DNA from: Tupaia tana
Lineage: Eukaryota; Chordata; Mammalia; Scandentia; Tupaiidae
Assembly (NCBI GenBank): GCA_026018925.1
Contig: JAKSZU010000029.1
Coordinates: 15,303,778 to 15,367,777, forward strand
DNA: 64,000 bases
Direction: 5' to 3'
Shown here piece by piece: positions 32,926 to 41,454 of this stretch (within the stretch, counting starts at the first letter, position 1; every line of letters begins with the position of its first letter). The translations under genes and the position numbers were made by a program. The notes below the pieces were generated by a model. It searched no databases and had not been told where the DNA came from. It worked only from the letters and a program-made list of their open reading frames with translations.

Positions 32926-33838
32926 CTTCACTCTCCTCTTTTTTTTTTTTTTTTTTTTTTCACGAACCACAAGTGTTTACTGCAGAAACCTGGCTGAAGT
33001 TCCAGTCAGGTAGGCCCAGTGGAGGTTGGGGTAGCGCCCCCTGCCCAGGCTGGCAGGTGAGACAGGAAAGGGTGGAGGGAGTGTCTGGGCTGGGGCCTCA
33101 GAGCTGTGAGATAATGTTGGGGGCCAGGCTGCAGGTGAGGCCCGTGCCGTCTGGTTCCACATTCAGGACCTTCACCACGCCATCCTCTATCACCATGGAG
33201 AACCTCTTGAGTCGGCGATTCCCAAAGAGGGACACCAATGAATTGTCTAGTAATAAATCTGTCTCCTTCCCAAAGGCCCCAGTAGGGTCAGGTAGGAGCC
33301 GAACCTTGCCTTCCGCCTTGTGGGCTCGTCCCCACTCACCAGTCACAAAGACATCATTGACACTCAGACATGCCACCACCTGGACCCCCTTGGCCTTCAG
33401 AGCCCCGGCCTGCTCCACAAAACCTGGCAAGTGGGTCTTGGAACAGCCAGGGGTGAAGGCTCCAGGGACTCCAAACAGCACACCTTTCTTGCCCTTGAAC
33501 AGCTCTGCCAGGTTCACCTTGTTCCCTGGCTCCCCTTCAAACACCTCCACAGAGGGGAGGGCATCTCCCACCTTGATCGGGGCCATGGCTGCGGCGGTGC
33601 TGCTGAAACTGCCGGCCCCACCAAGCGCCCACCCTCCTCCTGCTCCTTCTGGTCGCCGTCCTGCTACTGCTACCGCAGACTCGACGGCGGCCGCACCAGT
33701 GAGCACTGAGCCCGCCCGGCGTCCTAGAACCCACAGCCCCGCCAGCCCCATGCCAGCCCATGGGCGGCAACCACTCCACCCCCTTGCCTGGGCTGTCGCA
33801 GGAGGCGTGGCCAGGCGCGACGCCTTCACTCTCCTCTT
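32926..33838 (-). mobile_element. Processed retrocopy of PRDX5 mRNA with target-site duplications
   Basis: All signs of L1-mediated copying of an mRNA. There are no introns, and a run of T at 32,941-32,960 (poly-A on the minus strand) follows the 3' UTR. The perfect 15-bp target-site duplication CTTCACTCTCCTCTT lies at 32,926-32,940 and 33,824-33,838. On the minus strand the nick site reads TC/AAGAGG, a loose version of the L1 endonuclease site. The copy includes about 70 bases of 5' UTR, the whole coding region and about 137 bases of 3' UTR. A possible polyadenylation signal AGTAAA (32,976-32,981) lies 15 bases before the A-tail. Confidence 0.93.
33098..33751 (-). pseudogene. PRDX5: Peroxiredoxin 5 retrocopy with intact ORF (217 codons)
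   Basis: PRDX5 is an atypical 2-Cys thioredoxin-dependent peroxidase of mitochondria, peroxisomes and cytosol that reduces hydrogen peroxide, alkyl peroxides and peroxynitrite. From ATG 33,751-33,749 (MGLAGLWVLG) to TGA 33,100-33,098 there is no stop or shift: 217 residues against 214 in human as I remember it. Seen: a basic N-terminal presequence; the second start MAPIKVGDA (residue 56) that begins the mature form; the catalytic motif PGAFTPGCSKTHLPGF with peroxidatic Cys103; Cys128; resolving Cys207 in GLTCSLAPN; and the C-terminal peroxisomal signal SQL. The frame stays open a further 39 codons upstream into 5' UTR and SINE, so ATG 33,751 is chosen by homology. Being intronless, A-tailed and inside a dead SINE, it is best called a processed pseudogene; expression cannot be judged here. 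The intact frame suggests a recent copy or retained function. Confidence 0.93.
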
Positions 33839-34358
33839 GAGATATTGGGCATGCATACACATGCACATGCCCAGTGTAACTTTAAAGCCAATAAGTCTGG
33901 GAAAATGTGGTCAACCTGTTGGGATTCCAAAGCCTCAACCACTTAGCCCCACTCATTGTGGTTTTAAGATGCATTTTCCTTATGATGTGAGAATTTAAAG
34001 TTTTTTTCATATGCCTTTAGGCCATTAATTGAAGTCATATGACCATTTTTTAATTGGGTTACTTTTTTTAATGCATGAGTTCTTCACATTTTTGGATATT
34101 CTGGATATGAATCCCTTGTCTGAGGAATAATTTGCAAGTACCTCTCACACTCAGAGGACTGTATTTTCACTCTAATTATTGTTTCCTTTTCTGCAAGGAA
34201 GCTTTTTAGCTTGATAGTTTCCCACTTGTCTATTTTTGGGACTATTGTTCATGCTATATATAGGGTTTTTATTTAAGAAATCTTGCCTACCAATATCTTT
34301 GAAGGTGTTTCCTACATTGTCTACTACTAGTTTTGTAGTTTGAGGTTCTATATTTAAA

Positions 34359-34362
<4 letters not shown>

Positions 34363-34389
<27 letters not shown>

Positions 34390-34640
34390 GGAGAGGTTTT
34401 TGCTACAGGGCGCGTGCGCTCGCCAGACAGACAGAGAGAGACAGAGAGATAGAAAGCAGGAAATCACCCCCCAGGGGGGATGGCCACGCCGCAATCCCTT
34501 CTCCTCCATTCTCCTCCCGGGATCTTGGGCACGCACGCACACGCGCCCGGCGTGAGTTTAAGCCGCCGGGTCCGGGACGCGAACCGCAGTCGACTACGTG
34601 GGAGTCCAGCAACATAGCCATTACGCTAACTGCTGGTCCC
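34363..34640 (-). mobile_element. Long-form SINE, near consensus, in old L1
   Basis: About 28 T at the tail and a nearly undecayed CpG-rich body (GCGCGTGCGCTCGCC, GCGCCCGGCGTGAG). 14-bp target-site duplication TATATTTAAATCTT at 34,349-34,362 and 34,643-34,656. One of the youngest SINEs in the window. Confidence 0.95.
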
Positions 34641-34930
34641 AATATATTTAAATCTTTGATCCATTTTGAGTTGATTTTTGTTAATGGTATAGATAGCATC
34701 CAGTTTCATATTTCTGCAGGTGGGTATCTAGTTTTTCCCGCACAATTTGCTGAAAAGACTTTCTTTTCTCAACTACATTGTTTTGTACCCTTTGTCAAAG
34801 ATCAATTGGCTGTATGATTTAGGGTTTTTTTTTAACTGACAATTTTCTTATCACATTATGTCAAACAACTTTTATATAGTTATTAGAAACCCATTTATGA
34901 TAAAGTATCTTTCAAATATTTTGCCTGTTT

Positions 34931-35105
34931 GGGGGGCCAGTAGGTGCCATGATGGCTATGACACTGGATTCTCACATGGCCAACTGTGGTGAATGAATTG
35001 TGTCATGATCATTTACTCTGTGGAGATATTTCTGACTTTCCCTTTGTATGTTTCTCTCTAGCAAGGCCATGAATCCTATGACAAAAAAGAAAAAATAAAT
35101 AAATA
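34931..35105 (+). mobile_element. SINE, diverged
   Basis: 'GGGGCCAGTAGGTGCCATG' head with 'CACTGGATTCTCACATGGCC'; B box lost; 'TTTCTCTCTAGCAAGGCC' and an A-rich AAATAAATAA tail. Confidence 0.8.
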
Positions 35106-35576
35106 AAAAATAATAAAAATAAAATAAAATAAAGCCATGAGATGAGTAGAGTCCATGCTGTGAGTGGCAGAGAGGAGACCTGGTCCCACCTGAAATGTGT
35201 CCTGAAAGCTGACTGTGGAAAGCACTTCCAGGGAACCTTTACAACTTTCACTCTAAAATCACAAAGTGGCCGCTGCCTGGGTGTGTGTCTAGGGAGTAAA
35301 AGTCAGGACATATAAATAACCCATGGGGGCCAGGAACCAACCAGGTTTCTGAGCCTCTGGCAGTGCTTACTTGACTCTCAGAACAAGGATCCTTCCATTG
35401 AACATTTGCACCATTTTAAATTCCATCTGCTTGGAAGGTCAAGCAGATGTTTGAACCAGAGTACCAAAAAAAAAAAAAATAGTTGTAATAGAGGTTTATA
35501 TATTAGGGGTGGGGGTGGTGTTAGAAGAAATCTAAGTGTTCTGAAGTTTACAGTTGTATGATTATAAACATCACTT
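35106..35576. other. Non-repetitive stretch with TATA-like site
   Basis: About 470 bp unlike any repeat here. It contains CATATAAATAACCC at about 35,308-35,321 in a GC-balanced context, followed by CAGGAACCAACCAGG and no long open frame. It looks like a TATA promoter with a short leader, but there is no proof of a gene. A poly-A run lies at 35,466-35,479. Confidence 0.35.
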
Positions 35577-35820
35577 ATGCCAGCAGATGGCATGGATCCC
35601 ATATGAGCAATCCTGGGGCTCGAGTTCTGGACATGGCAGCTTGAGAATCACACCAGGCACATGTGCATGTGTGTCCAAACCTGAAAAGAGCATGGAAGAG
35701 AAGAAATCATTGCATGTCAAACCCATGCAAGAGGTGATTTCTTACTTTCTTTCTCTCTCTTCTCTGTTTCTCTCTGGTAAAGGCAAAAGCCCTAGAGAAA
35801 AAACAAACCAACAAAGAAAA
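35577..35820 (+). mobile_element. SINE, diverged
   Basis: Head missing part of the anticodon region ('CCAGCAGATGGCATGGATCC'). Then 'GGCACATGTGCATGTGTG', 'GGTGATTTCTTACTTTC' and a CT-rich part, ending AGAGAAAAAACAAACC. Confidence 0.82.
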
Positions 35821-36640
35821 CTTTTCATTATTGTAGTTATAACTGTTGTTTGTAGTTCATTGGTTGGTTGTGGTCATATTTGGACCTGTTATTGCAGGTT
35901 CTCAGAATCTTCGTGGGTGAGAACTGACAAATCCTTTGATAACAGGAGCCAGAAGTGCCAGAGGCCTCAGGCAACAGTACACTACCCACATAAGCTCTTC
36001 AGGGGCCTATTTATGATCATGGCCCATGGAATAGTCAGAGACAGAGAGGGCCCAAAAGAGATCCAATTGAATCCAACTCTGTTCCAACTCGCAGAGCAGA
36101 GTGATTGTTTAGGGGCAGGGTCACATATGAAGCCCTTGGAATGCCTAGCATTGCTCTTGCCATCTAGGGCCTCATTTTCTGGAGCACCTTCATAATCAGT
36201 ACCCCTGCATATAAAGGGAAACTAAGAAAAAATGAGAGAACCAGAAATTCTGCCACTGGGTGTCATACACGTTGATTTCCAGGTGTTCCTGTGTGATTGA
36301 CCCACACTGGCCAGTTTTCTTCCTGAAGTGGAGGGGTAGGCACTGTGTGCTGTTGGTCTACCCTGGTGCCCCTTACCCAGACCAGGAGAGCAATGATGAT
36401 GGCTCCCCCATGTGTGTACAGGGCTAATGATGACCTGGCAGATTCCTTGTTGTTTATCTCCTTCATCACTGGGAGGAAAACACTGTGAAGAAAACACACC
36501 CCATTTATGCCACAAAGCTGTTTTGTCCTTATTTTTTTTTAATAGGAGTTTCTCTACCAGTTGCTGGTGGTATGAAAACTTATAAACAAGGTGCTGTCAG
36601 TCCACCTTAGAACTGCTATCCCCAAATCAGAAAGCTTGTT
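35821..36640. other. Non-repetitive stretch
   Basis: About 820 bp without recognisable repeats. On the minus strand it contains an exon-like block (36,377-36,482), described separately. Otherwise no feature I can support. Confidence 0.5.
36377..36482 (-). other. Exon-like open block, product unknown
   Basis: On the minus strand a pyrimidine-rich TTTTCTTCACAG precedes 36,482 and CTGG/GTAAGG follows 36,377, matching acceptor and donor consensus. The 106 bases between are open in one frame and read VFLPVMKEINNKES, then a run ending GGAIIIALLVW that would make the start of a hydrophobic segment. I do not recognise the protein. Splice-like sites arise by chance often enough that this is only a candidate; the frame also runs on beyond both sites. 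Confidence 0.2.
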
Positions 36641-36899
36641 GGGACCAACAGTTAGCGTAATGGCTATGTTGCTGGACTCCCACATAGTCAACTGCGGTTC
36701 GAGTCCTGGACCCAGTGGCTTAAACTCACAGTGGGCGCATGTGTGTGCATGCCCAAGATCTTGAGAGGAGAATGGAGGAGAAGGGATTGTGGCTTGGCCA
36801 TCCCCACTGGGGGGTGATTTCTTGCTTTTTGTCTCTGTCTCTTTCTGTCTGTCTGGTGAGCTCACATGCCCTATAGCAAAAACCTCTCAAAAAAAAAAA
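36641..36899 (+). mobile_element. Long-form SINE
   Basis: Full-length, A-rich tail. Target-site duplication AAAGCTTGTT at 36,631-36,640 and 36,900-36,909. Confidence 0.93.
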
Positions 36900-36909
36900 A
36901 AAGCTTGTT

Positions 36910-37254
36910 GTCAATCTAGAGCTATCATAGGACACAGCCATGTGGTGAGTTATGCTCATTTTGCCAATACCACTGGGGATCTTAAGTTTCCCAAGACCAT
37001 CCCAGGCTGAAACATTTACTAAGACTATAGAGCTCAGGAAGCCTGTGTAGTGATCACAGGTTGTTACAGTGAAAGGATACACATGAAGATCAGCAAAGGG
37101 AAAGGTGCTTAGACTGAAGTCCAGGAGAAACCAGGGCAAGCTTCCAGGTGTCCCCTCCCAGGGCAGTTGCATAGATACTTGTTTAATTTTTCCACCAGCA
37201 ATGAGTGACAGCACGTGCCATGTATTGCCAACTCAGGAAGCTCACTCAAGTCTT
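36910..37254. other. Non-repetitive stretch
   Basis: About 345 bp of mixed composition between two SINEs. Open frames here are short and mostly run into the SINEs. Nothing further supported. Confidence 0.5.
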
Positions 37255-37263
37255 GGTGTCAGG

Positions 37264-37540
37264 GTTTTTTTTTTTTTTTTTTTTTTTTTGGAGAGGTTTT
37301 TGCTATAGGGTGCGTGCACTCACTAGACAGACGGAGAGAGACAGAGAGACAGAAAGCAAGAAATCACCCCCCAGGGGGGATGGTCACGCCGCAATCCCTT
37401 CTCCTCCATTCTCCTCTCGGGATCGTGGGCACGCACACACATGTGCCCGGCGTGAGTTTAAGCCACCGGGTCCAGGACTCGAACCGCGGTCGACTACGTG
37501 GGAGTCCAGCGACATAGCCATTACGCTAACTGCTCGTCCC
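37264..37540 (-). mobile_element. Long-form SINE, near consensus
   Basis: Reverse orientation with about 26 T and CpGs largely kept. Target-site duplication GGTGTCAGG at 37,255-37,263 and 37,541-37,549. Confidence 0.95.
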
Positions 37541-37756
37541 GGTGTCAGGATTTTTGTAAGTGAGACTTGGCCTTGGGTTCAGATAAATCCATAAGTCATG
37601 CAATGACCTGTGACTGTCTCTAGGCTCCAGAGTCCAAATAGCTACAGTGTGGCCCAGAGCCACACTGATCAATATTCTAGGAAACATGATCAATATTCTA
37701 GGAAATTGGAAGTGATCTTCCAAGAACCAGTCTTTCAGAAAACAGGTCTTCATGTA
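37541..37756. other. Short non-repetitive stretch with 21-bp tandem
   Basis: Contains two adjacent copies of TGATCAATATTCTAGGAAA with a 21-bp period near 37,666-37,707. Confidence 0.6.
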
Positions 37757-37806
37757 CTCTGCCATGTGGGATCCATTCACCTTAGCCACCATGCCACCTG
37801 GTTGGC
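37757..37806 (-). mobile_element. SINE head fragment
   Basis: 'CTTAGCCACCATGCCACCTG' is the reverse complement of the SINE head and A box. The rest of that SINE is absent. Confidence 0.65.
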
Positions 37807-37814
37807 CTGAAAAG

Positions 37815-38064
37815 AAATGCTTTTAAAGCTTATTTATTTATATGCTTTATGGACAAGAGAGACTGAGAAACACACAAAGGTAGAGACCACACCCACACCA
37901 GGATCTTGATGCCATGATTCACCCCCAGCCCCAAACAACCCCATATGAGGGGCACACATGAACCCAGTGTGCTTATGAAGGTCTGTGGATATGAAGAAAA
38001 AAACATCCTATATGGTCAGTCTTGCAGAGCATCACATTTACCACTATGCCACCATTTGACCCTG
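37815..38064 (-). mobile_element. Second SINE-like family, copy 1
   Basis: A tRNA-head-like right end ('ATTTACCACTATGCCACC') but a body unlike the main SINE: 'ACCACACCCACACCAGGATC' and 'ATGATTCACCCCC'. It resembles 38,555-38,816 in block order, so it looks like an older relative with a different body. Confidence 0.55.
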
Positions 38065-38554
38065 AAAATAAACATTTTATAAGTGATACTCATTGTTCAA
38101 GTCAGGCTGGCAGATTCTGAATTAGAAACACAGATGGAAATGTTAGAGCAAGAAAACCTTTTAAAACAGTACTAAACATGAGCTAGTTCTTTGTGAATTT
38201 GTCTGAATTGCTTTGAGTTACGGGTTGCAGCCCAGGACCACTCTTTTACATAGTACCTTACAGTTTGTTAGGGATGTGTAATGGCCTGGGCTTCAGCGCA
38301 AGATAAATACGTGGATCAAACAAGAAACTTACCCAAGTTTTCATCTCTCTCCTACCAAGACTTGTTTATGGTATGTAAAAGTCTTACCCCTACCCCTGCC
38401 CTTCAATAGAATTGAATTTTGTAGCCCTCTTAGATTGACTTACAAAGACACCCACTCATCCAAGATTCTCTGCAAGTTTACTAAAGAATAGCTTCACACA
38501 ACACAACTTCAGTGTTGTAAAGGAGGCAACATTATGGAACAATTACATGGTTTA
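38065..38554. other. Non-repetitive stretch
   Basis: About 490 bp, no repeat or coding signal recognised. Confidence 0.5.
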
Positions 38555-38816
38555 ACATTTTATTTAAGTTTATTTGCTTTATTACAAGGGGGGGAGAAAA
38601 ATAGAGAGAAAGTGGGAGAACACATACACACCACCACCAGCAGGATCTTGTCACTGCATGATCTCCCCCTGTGTTCCAGGCCAACACAGTCACTGAAGCA
38701 CCCCAAGGAACACCCTACATTCTCAGACCCAGGATCTGAAACCCAGAACTTCCCAATTTCCCATGTGGCTCCTTATCTCACAGTGGTGCTCTAGTGACTA
38801 CATCAACGTGGCTGGG
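38555..38816 (-). mobile_element. Second SINE-like family, copy 2
   Basis: 'TTATTTGCTTTATTACAAGG', 'CACCACCACCAGCAGGATC' and 'GCATGATCTCCCCC', then a decayed head at the right. Same order of blocks as 37,815-38,064. Confidence 0.5.
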
Positions 38817-38947
38817 TCGAGTTCAACTCTAGGTTTCATACGTCAAAAGCAGAATCCTTAAGAGGTCTCAAATAACTAACCTCTACAGGGCCTTGTGATT
38901 TTCCACTTCAGGACCTTGATAGTTTCTGTCACAAAGCGCTACACTTT

Positions 38948-39049
38948 TTTTTCTAGAATTATTCATTTATTTTTTTTGTAATCACTATTGTTATTTTTTC
39001 AATTTACTACAGGGTACATATTTTCACTAGAGAGAAAGACATACACACA

Positions 39050-39090
<41 letters not shown>

Positions 39091-39231
39091 GTTTGTGCAC
39101 ACACACACAGAGAGAGAGAGAGAAAGGAAAAATGAGAAAGCAGGCCACCAAGCCACCAAGCCTGGAGCTTGAACCATGGTTGGCCATGCTGAAGTCTAGT
39201 GCCTTAACCACCATACCACCTGCTGGGCCCA
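38948..39231 (-). mobile_element. SINE carrying a CA microsatellite
   Basis: 'TTTACTACAGGGTACATA' tail block and head rc 'CCTTAACCACCATACCACC'. Flanks AAGCGCTACACTTT (38,934-38,947) and AAGTGCTACATTTT (39,235-39,248) are a worn target-site duplication. Confidence 0.85.
39043..39110. repeat. (CA)n microsatellite
   Basis: About 23 AC units to 39,088, then GCGTTTGTGC and a further short AC run. Lies inside the SINE where the long form normally has GCGTGTGCGTGCG-like sequence. Confidence 0.95.
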
Positions 39232-39619
39232 ATGAAGTGCTACATTTTGATTCATATGACCAGGTGTTTATATCAGATGCTCCCTTCTATCAGGGAATAT
39301 TTGGGAACACAATAGTGATCTTGGCACTTTCCACCATTGACTCACCTGAGCTGATACAGAGGCAGACTATACAACGCAAGATATGTCAGGGATTTCACAA
39401 TAGAGATGGCTGTGATGGAGCCAGCAGGTGACATAGTGGAGATGGCTTTGATGCGAGGCTGCTCAGAGATCTCAGCTCAATAGACCACACTCTAGGAAGA
39501 GGTTCATATTGTATGTTAAAGCCTCATTTCTCCACTTTTCTTGTGAGGTCCTCCAGTGTCACTGTTAGTCACAACAGAATTTCAAAGCATGATGCCACCT
39601 TCTAGGTGTTATCAAAGCC
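39232..39619. other. Unclassified stretch with a possible SINE head
   Basis: 'GGAGCCAGCAGGTGACATAG' at about 39,416 resembles a plus-strand SINE head, but nothing after it aligns clearly. The rest is unclassified. Confidence 0.4.
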
Positions 39620-39888
39620 CATTGTTTGTTTGTTTTTGTTTGTTATTGTAATTTTCCAGAGGAAACATGAACTCATCAGAGAGATGGAAAGTAAGAAAGC
39701 ACCCTAGGGGGAATGGTCACACTGAAAACCTTTCTTTTCTACCTGTTCAACCTTACAGGATTTGGGACATGAACACCCACTGATCCATTGTGTCTCTCAA
39801 GACACCAGGTCTGGAACTCAAACCACAGGGTCAGCTTGGTGAGATCCAGCTGTTTAATCCACCAGGCCTTGATCTGGCCTGCACCTGT
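39620..39888 (-). mobile_element. SINE, diverged
   Basis: GTTT-rich tail, 'CACCCTAGGGGGAATGGTC', 'ACACCAGGTCTGGAACTC' (B-box side), worn head at the right. Confidence 0.8.
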
Positions 39889-40587
39889 CATTTAATCGTA
39901 GGTTGGGAGAGTGATAACTGAGAGCCAGAATCAGAGGGCCCTTGTCCTGCCAACTGTGCCTTGAAGTGGTGATGTGATGGAAGTCCCCACTCCACTGAGC
40001 TCTTCCTGCTTCTCCCACTCACACAGTGAGGAGGTGTGTCTAAATTGGTGCTTCTACATTTCCATTCACTAAATAAAAATCCTTCTAAAAAATACTCTTC
40101 AGAGTGCCAGTATGCACAAAAGGTAAATATGGTTGAGAATGAACTTGTGGTTGGAGGAAAGTGTTAAAATCCTATTGCTTAATTCTGTTTTCTCCTCACA
40201 AGATCTCCTGACCCCTCTGATCTTTATACCCAGAAGACACTGCATCTAAGGCTTGTGTGGCCTTCTTGTGGCAATCTAGAATCACCAGTCCAGGTGATGC
40301 TGGAGTAGCTCTAATTTTTAATCTCTGATTACTCTCTTTCTTTTTTCTGTACATAATTTTTTATACTTGGCTCTTTTCTTTTTCACATGGAAGCACTCTT
40401 TGGTTTAGTCTCTGTTTTCACAGATGTATAGAGGTCTAGAAGTGAGTTTGTTTGCATTTTACGTGTGGATGAAATGGCTTAAAGTATGGTAGTGATCATG
40501 TTACTGGCTTTCTGTCCTACTTGTAGCACATCTAGTGAACATATTACTTTGTTATATTCTCATATATGCATATATTATTTCATTTGA
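39889..40587. other. Non-repetitive stretch
   Basis: About 700 bp. No repeat recognised and no coding signal beyond short frames. Confidence 0.5.
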
Positions 40588-40825
40588 TAGTGTTTTTCTT
40601 TCTTGCTATATGACATACACACCAGAAAGAGAGAGAAAGGTAGAAGTGAAGAGTCTACCTGCAGAGGAATTGGTCATGCTACAATTCCTTCTCCTCTGTT
40701 TTTACTCTCAGGACTTTGGGCATGTATGCAGCATGACTTTCAATCTGTTCCATCTGGAATTTGAACCATGAGGTTGGCCATGTGGAATCCAATGCGTAAA
40801 CCCCACACCACTTTCTGGATCCATA
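40588..40825 (-). mobile_element. SINE, diverged
   Basis: 'TTTCTTGCTATATGACATAC', 'GGTCATGCTACAATTCC', 'GGAATTTGAACCATGAGG' and a head rc with CTTTCTGGATCC at the end. Confidence 0.85.
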
Positions 40826-40965
40826 CTATCCTCTTTTAGCAATAAATTTTAATAATGAATAGATTTTTTATTTCCTTAGATTTAACAAAATGTACAGAAT
40901 CAAAGACCTTCATTTCTATCGGACACTAATATCCTACTGAATACTAATGTGTACTTGACTTTTGA

Positions 40966-41108
40966 AAGATTTATTATGATTGTTATTTTCATTTGAGCAG
41001 AAAGACACAGAGAGAGGAAAAGTGAGAAAGCAAGCTGCCAGGTCCAGGACTTAAGCCATGGTCAGCCATGTGGAAAACCAGTGCCCTAAACACCACAACA
41101 CCTGCCGA
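40966..41108 (-). mobile_element. Short-form SINE
   Basis: 'GAGAAAGCAAGCTGCCAGG' joins directly to 'CCAGGACTTAAGCCATGG' and head rc 'CCCTAAACACCACAACACC'. Confidence 0.85.
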
Positions 41109-41454
41109 CTTTAATGTGTATTCCTTAAAAGATTATTTTATTGTGGAGATTTGATCAATACTACATATATCTTTATTGGGAATTCACAATATATTTCTCA
41201 TATTAAATTCTCTAAGAAACTGTGCAATAGCATGTAGTCACCTTGTTTAACTCAAATTTCTACATATAAGCCACTTAGCATTTTACAATATATTTATAGA
41301 ATATAAAGAGCGGTTAGTGTTACCATTCAGCATAGTATAAGAAGGATTTATTCAAGTTTTCTAAAATGAAGTCCAGTATTAATACTCTGTAATAATTGGC
41401 TATTTACTCTCTGCATGAATGCTTCCTATGAGACTGATGCATTTCTTTTTAAAT
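41109..41454. other. Unclassified AT-rich stretch
   Basis: About 345 bp before the L1 tail; nothing recognised. Confidence 0.5.

Larger units (their letters stand above)
32815..33950 (-). mobile_element. Old SINE split by PRDX5 retrocopy
   Basis: Tail half at 32,815-32,940 ('TTTTGCTGTATGTGCAACCC', 'CACTCCCTGAAGGGATGACC'), head half at 33,839-33,950 ('AGCCTCAACCACTTAGCCCC'). Removing the retrocopy and one copy of the 15-bp duplication rejoins the SINE. Confidence 0.85.
31330..34850 (-). mobile_element. Old L1 host of five SINEs and a retrocopy
   Basis: Diverged reverse-strand L1 3' half. The UTR and ORF2 end at 31,360-31,889 carry 'GCCACAGTTTTTC' and 'AATGCTGCAATAAACATAAA'. It continues in pieces at 32,145-32,239, 32,508-32,621, 32,796-32,814, 33,951-34,362 and 34,657-34,850. 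The pieces are collinear with ORF2 ('TTCACCAACAGTGTAAGAG', 'TTAAGTGGTATCTCATTGTG', 'CTTGTCTATTTTTGGGA'). No usable frame remains. Confidence 0.85.

Noticed and set aside
33098-33868. PRDX5 with a 39-residue N-terminal extension
   Set aside because: The extra codons come from 5' UTR and SINE sequence; homology starts at MGLAGL (33,751).
32973-33998. Plus-strand open frame of 341 codons
   Set aside because: It is the antisense of the GC-rich PRDX5 retrocopy; long antisense frames are expected opposite such a sequence.
36789-37010. A tRNA gene at SINE heads
   Set aside because: A and B boxes are present but the cloverleaf is degenerate and each is joined to a SINE body with A-tail and target duplication.
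39043-39110. CRISPR-like or satellite array
   Set aside because: Simple CA repeat inside a SINE; no spacer/repeat structure anywhere in the window.
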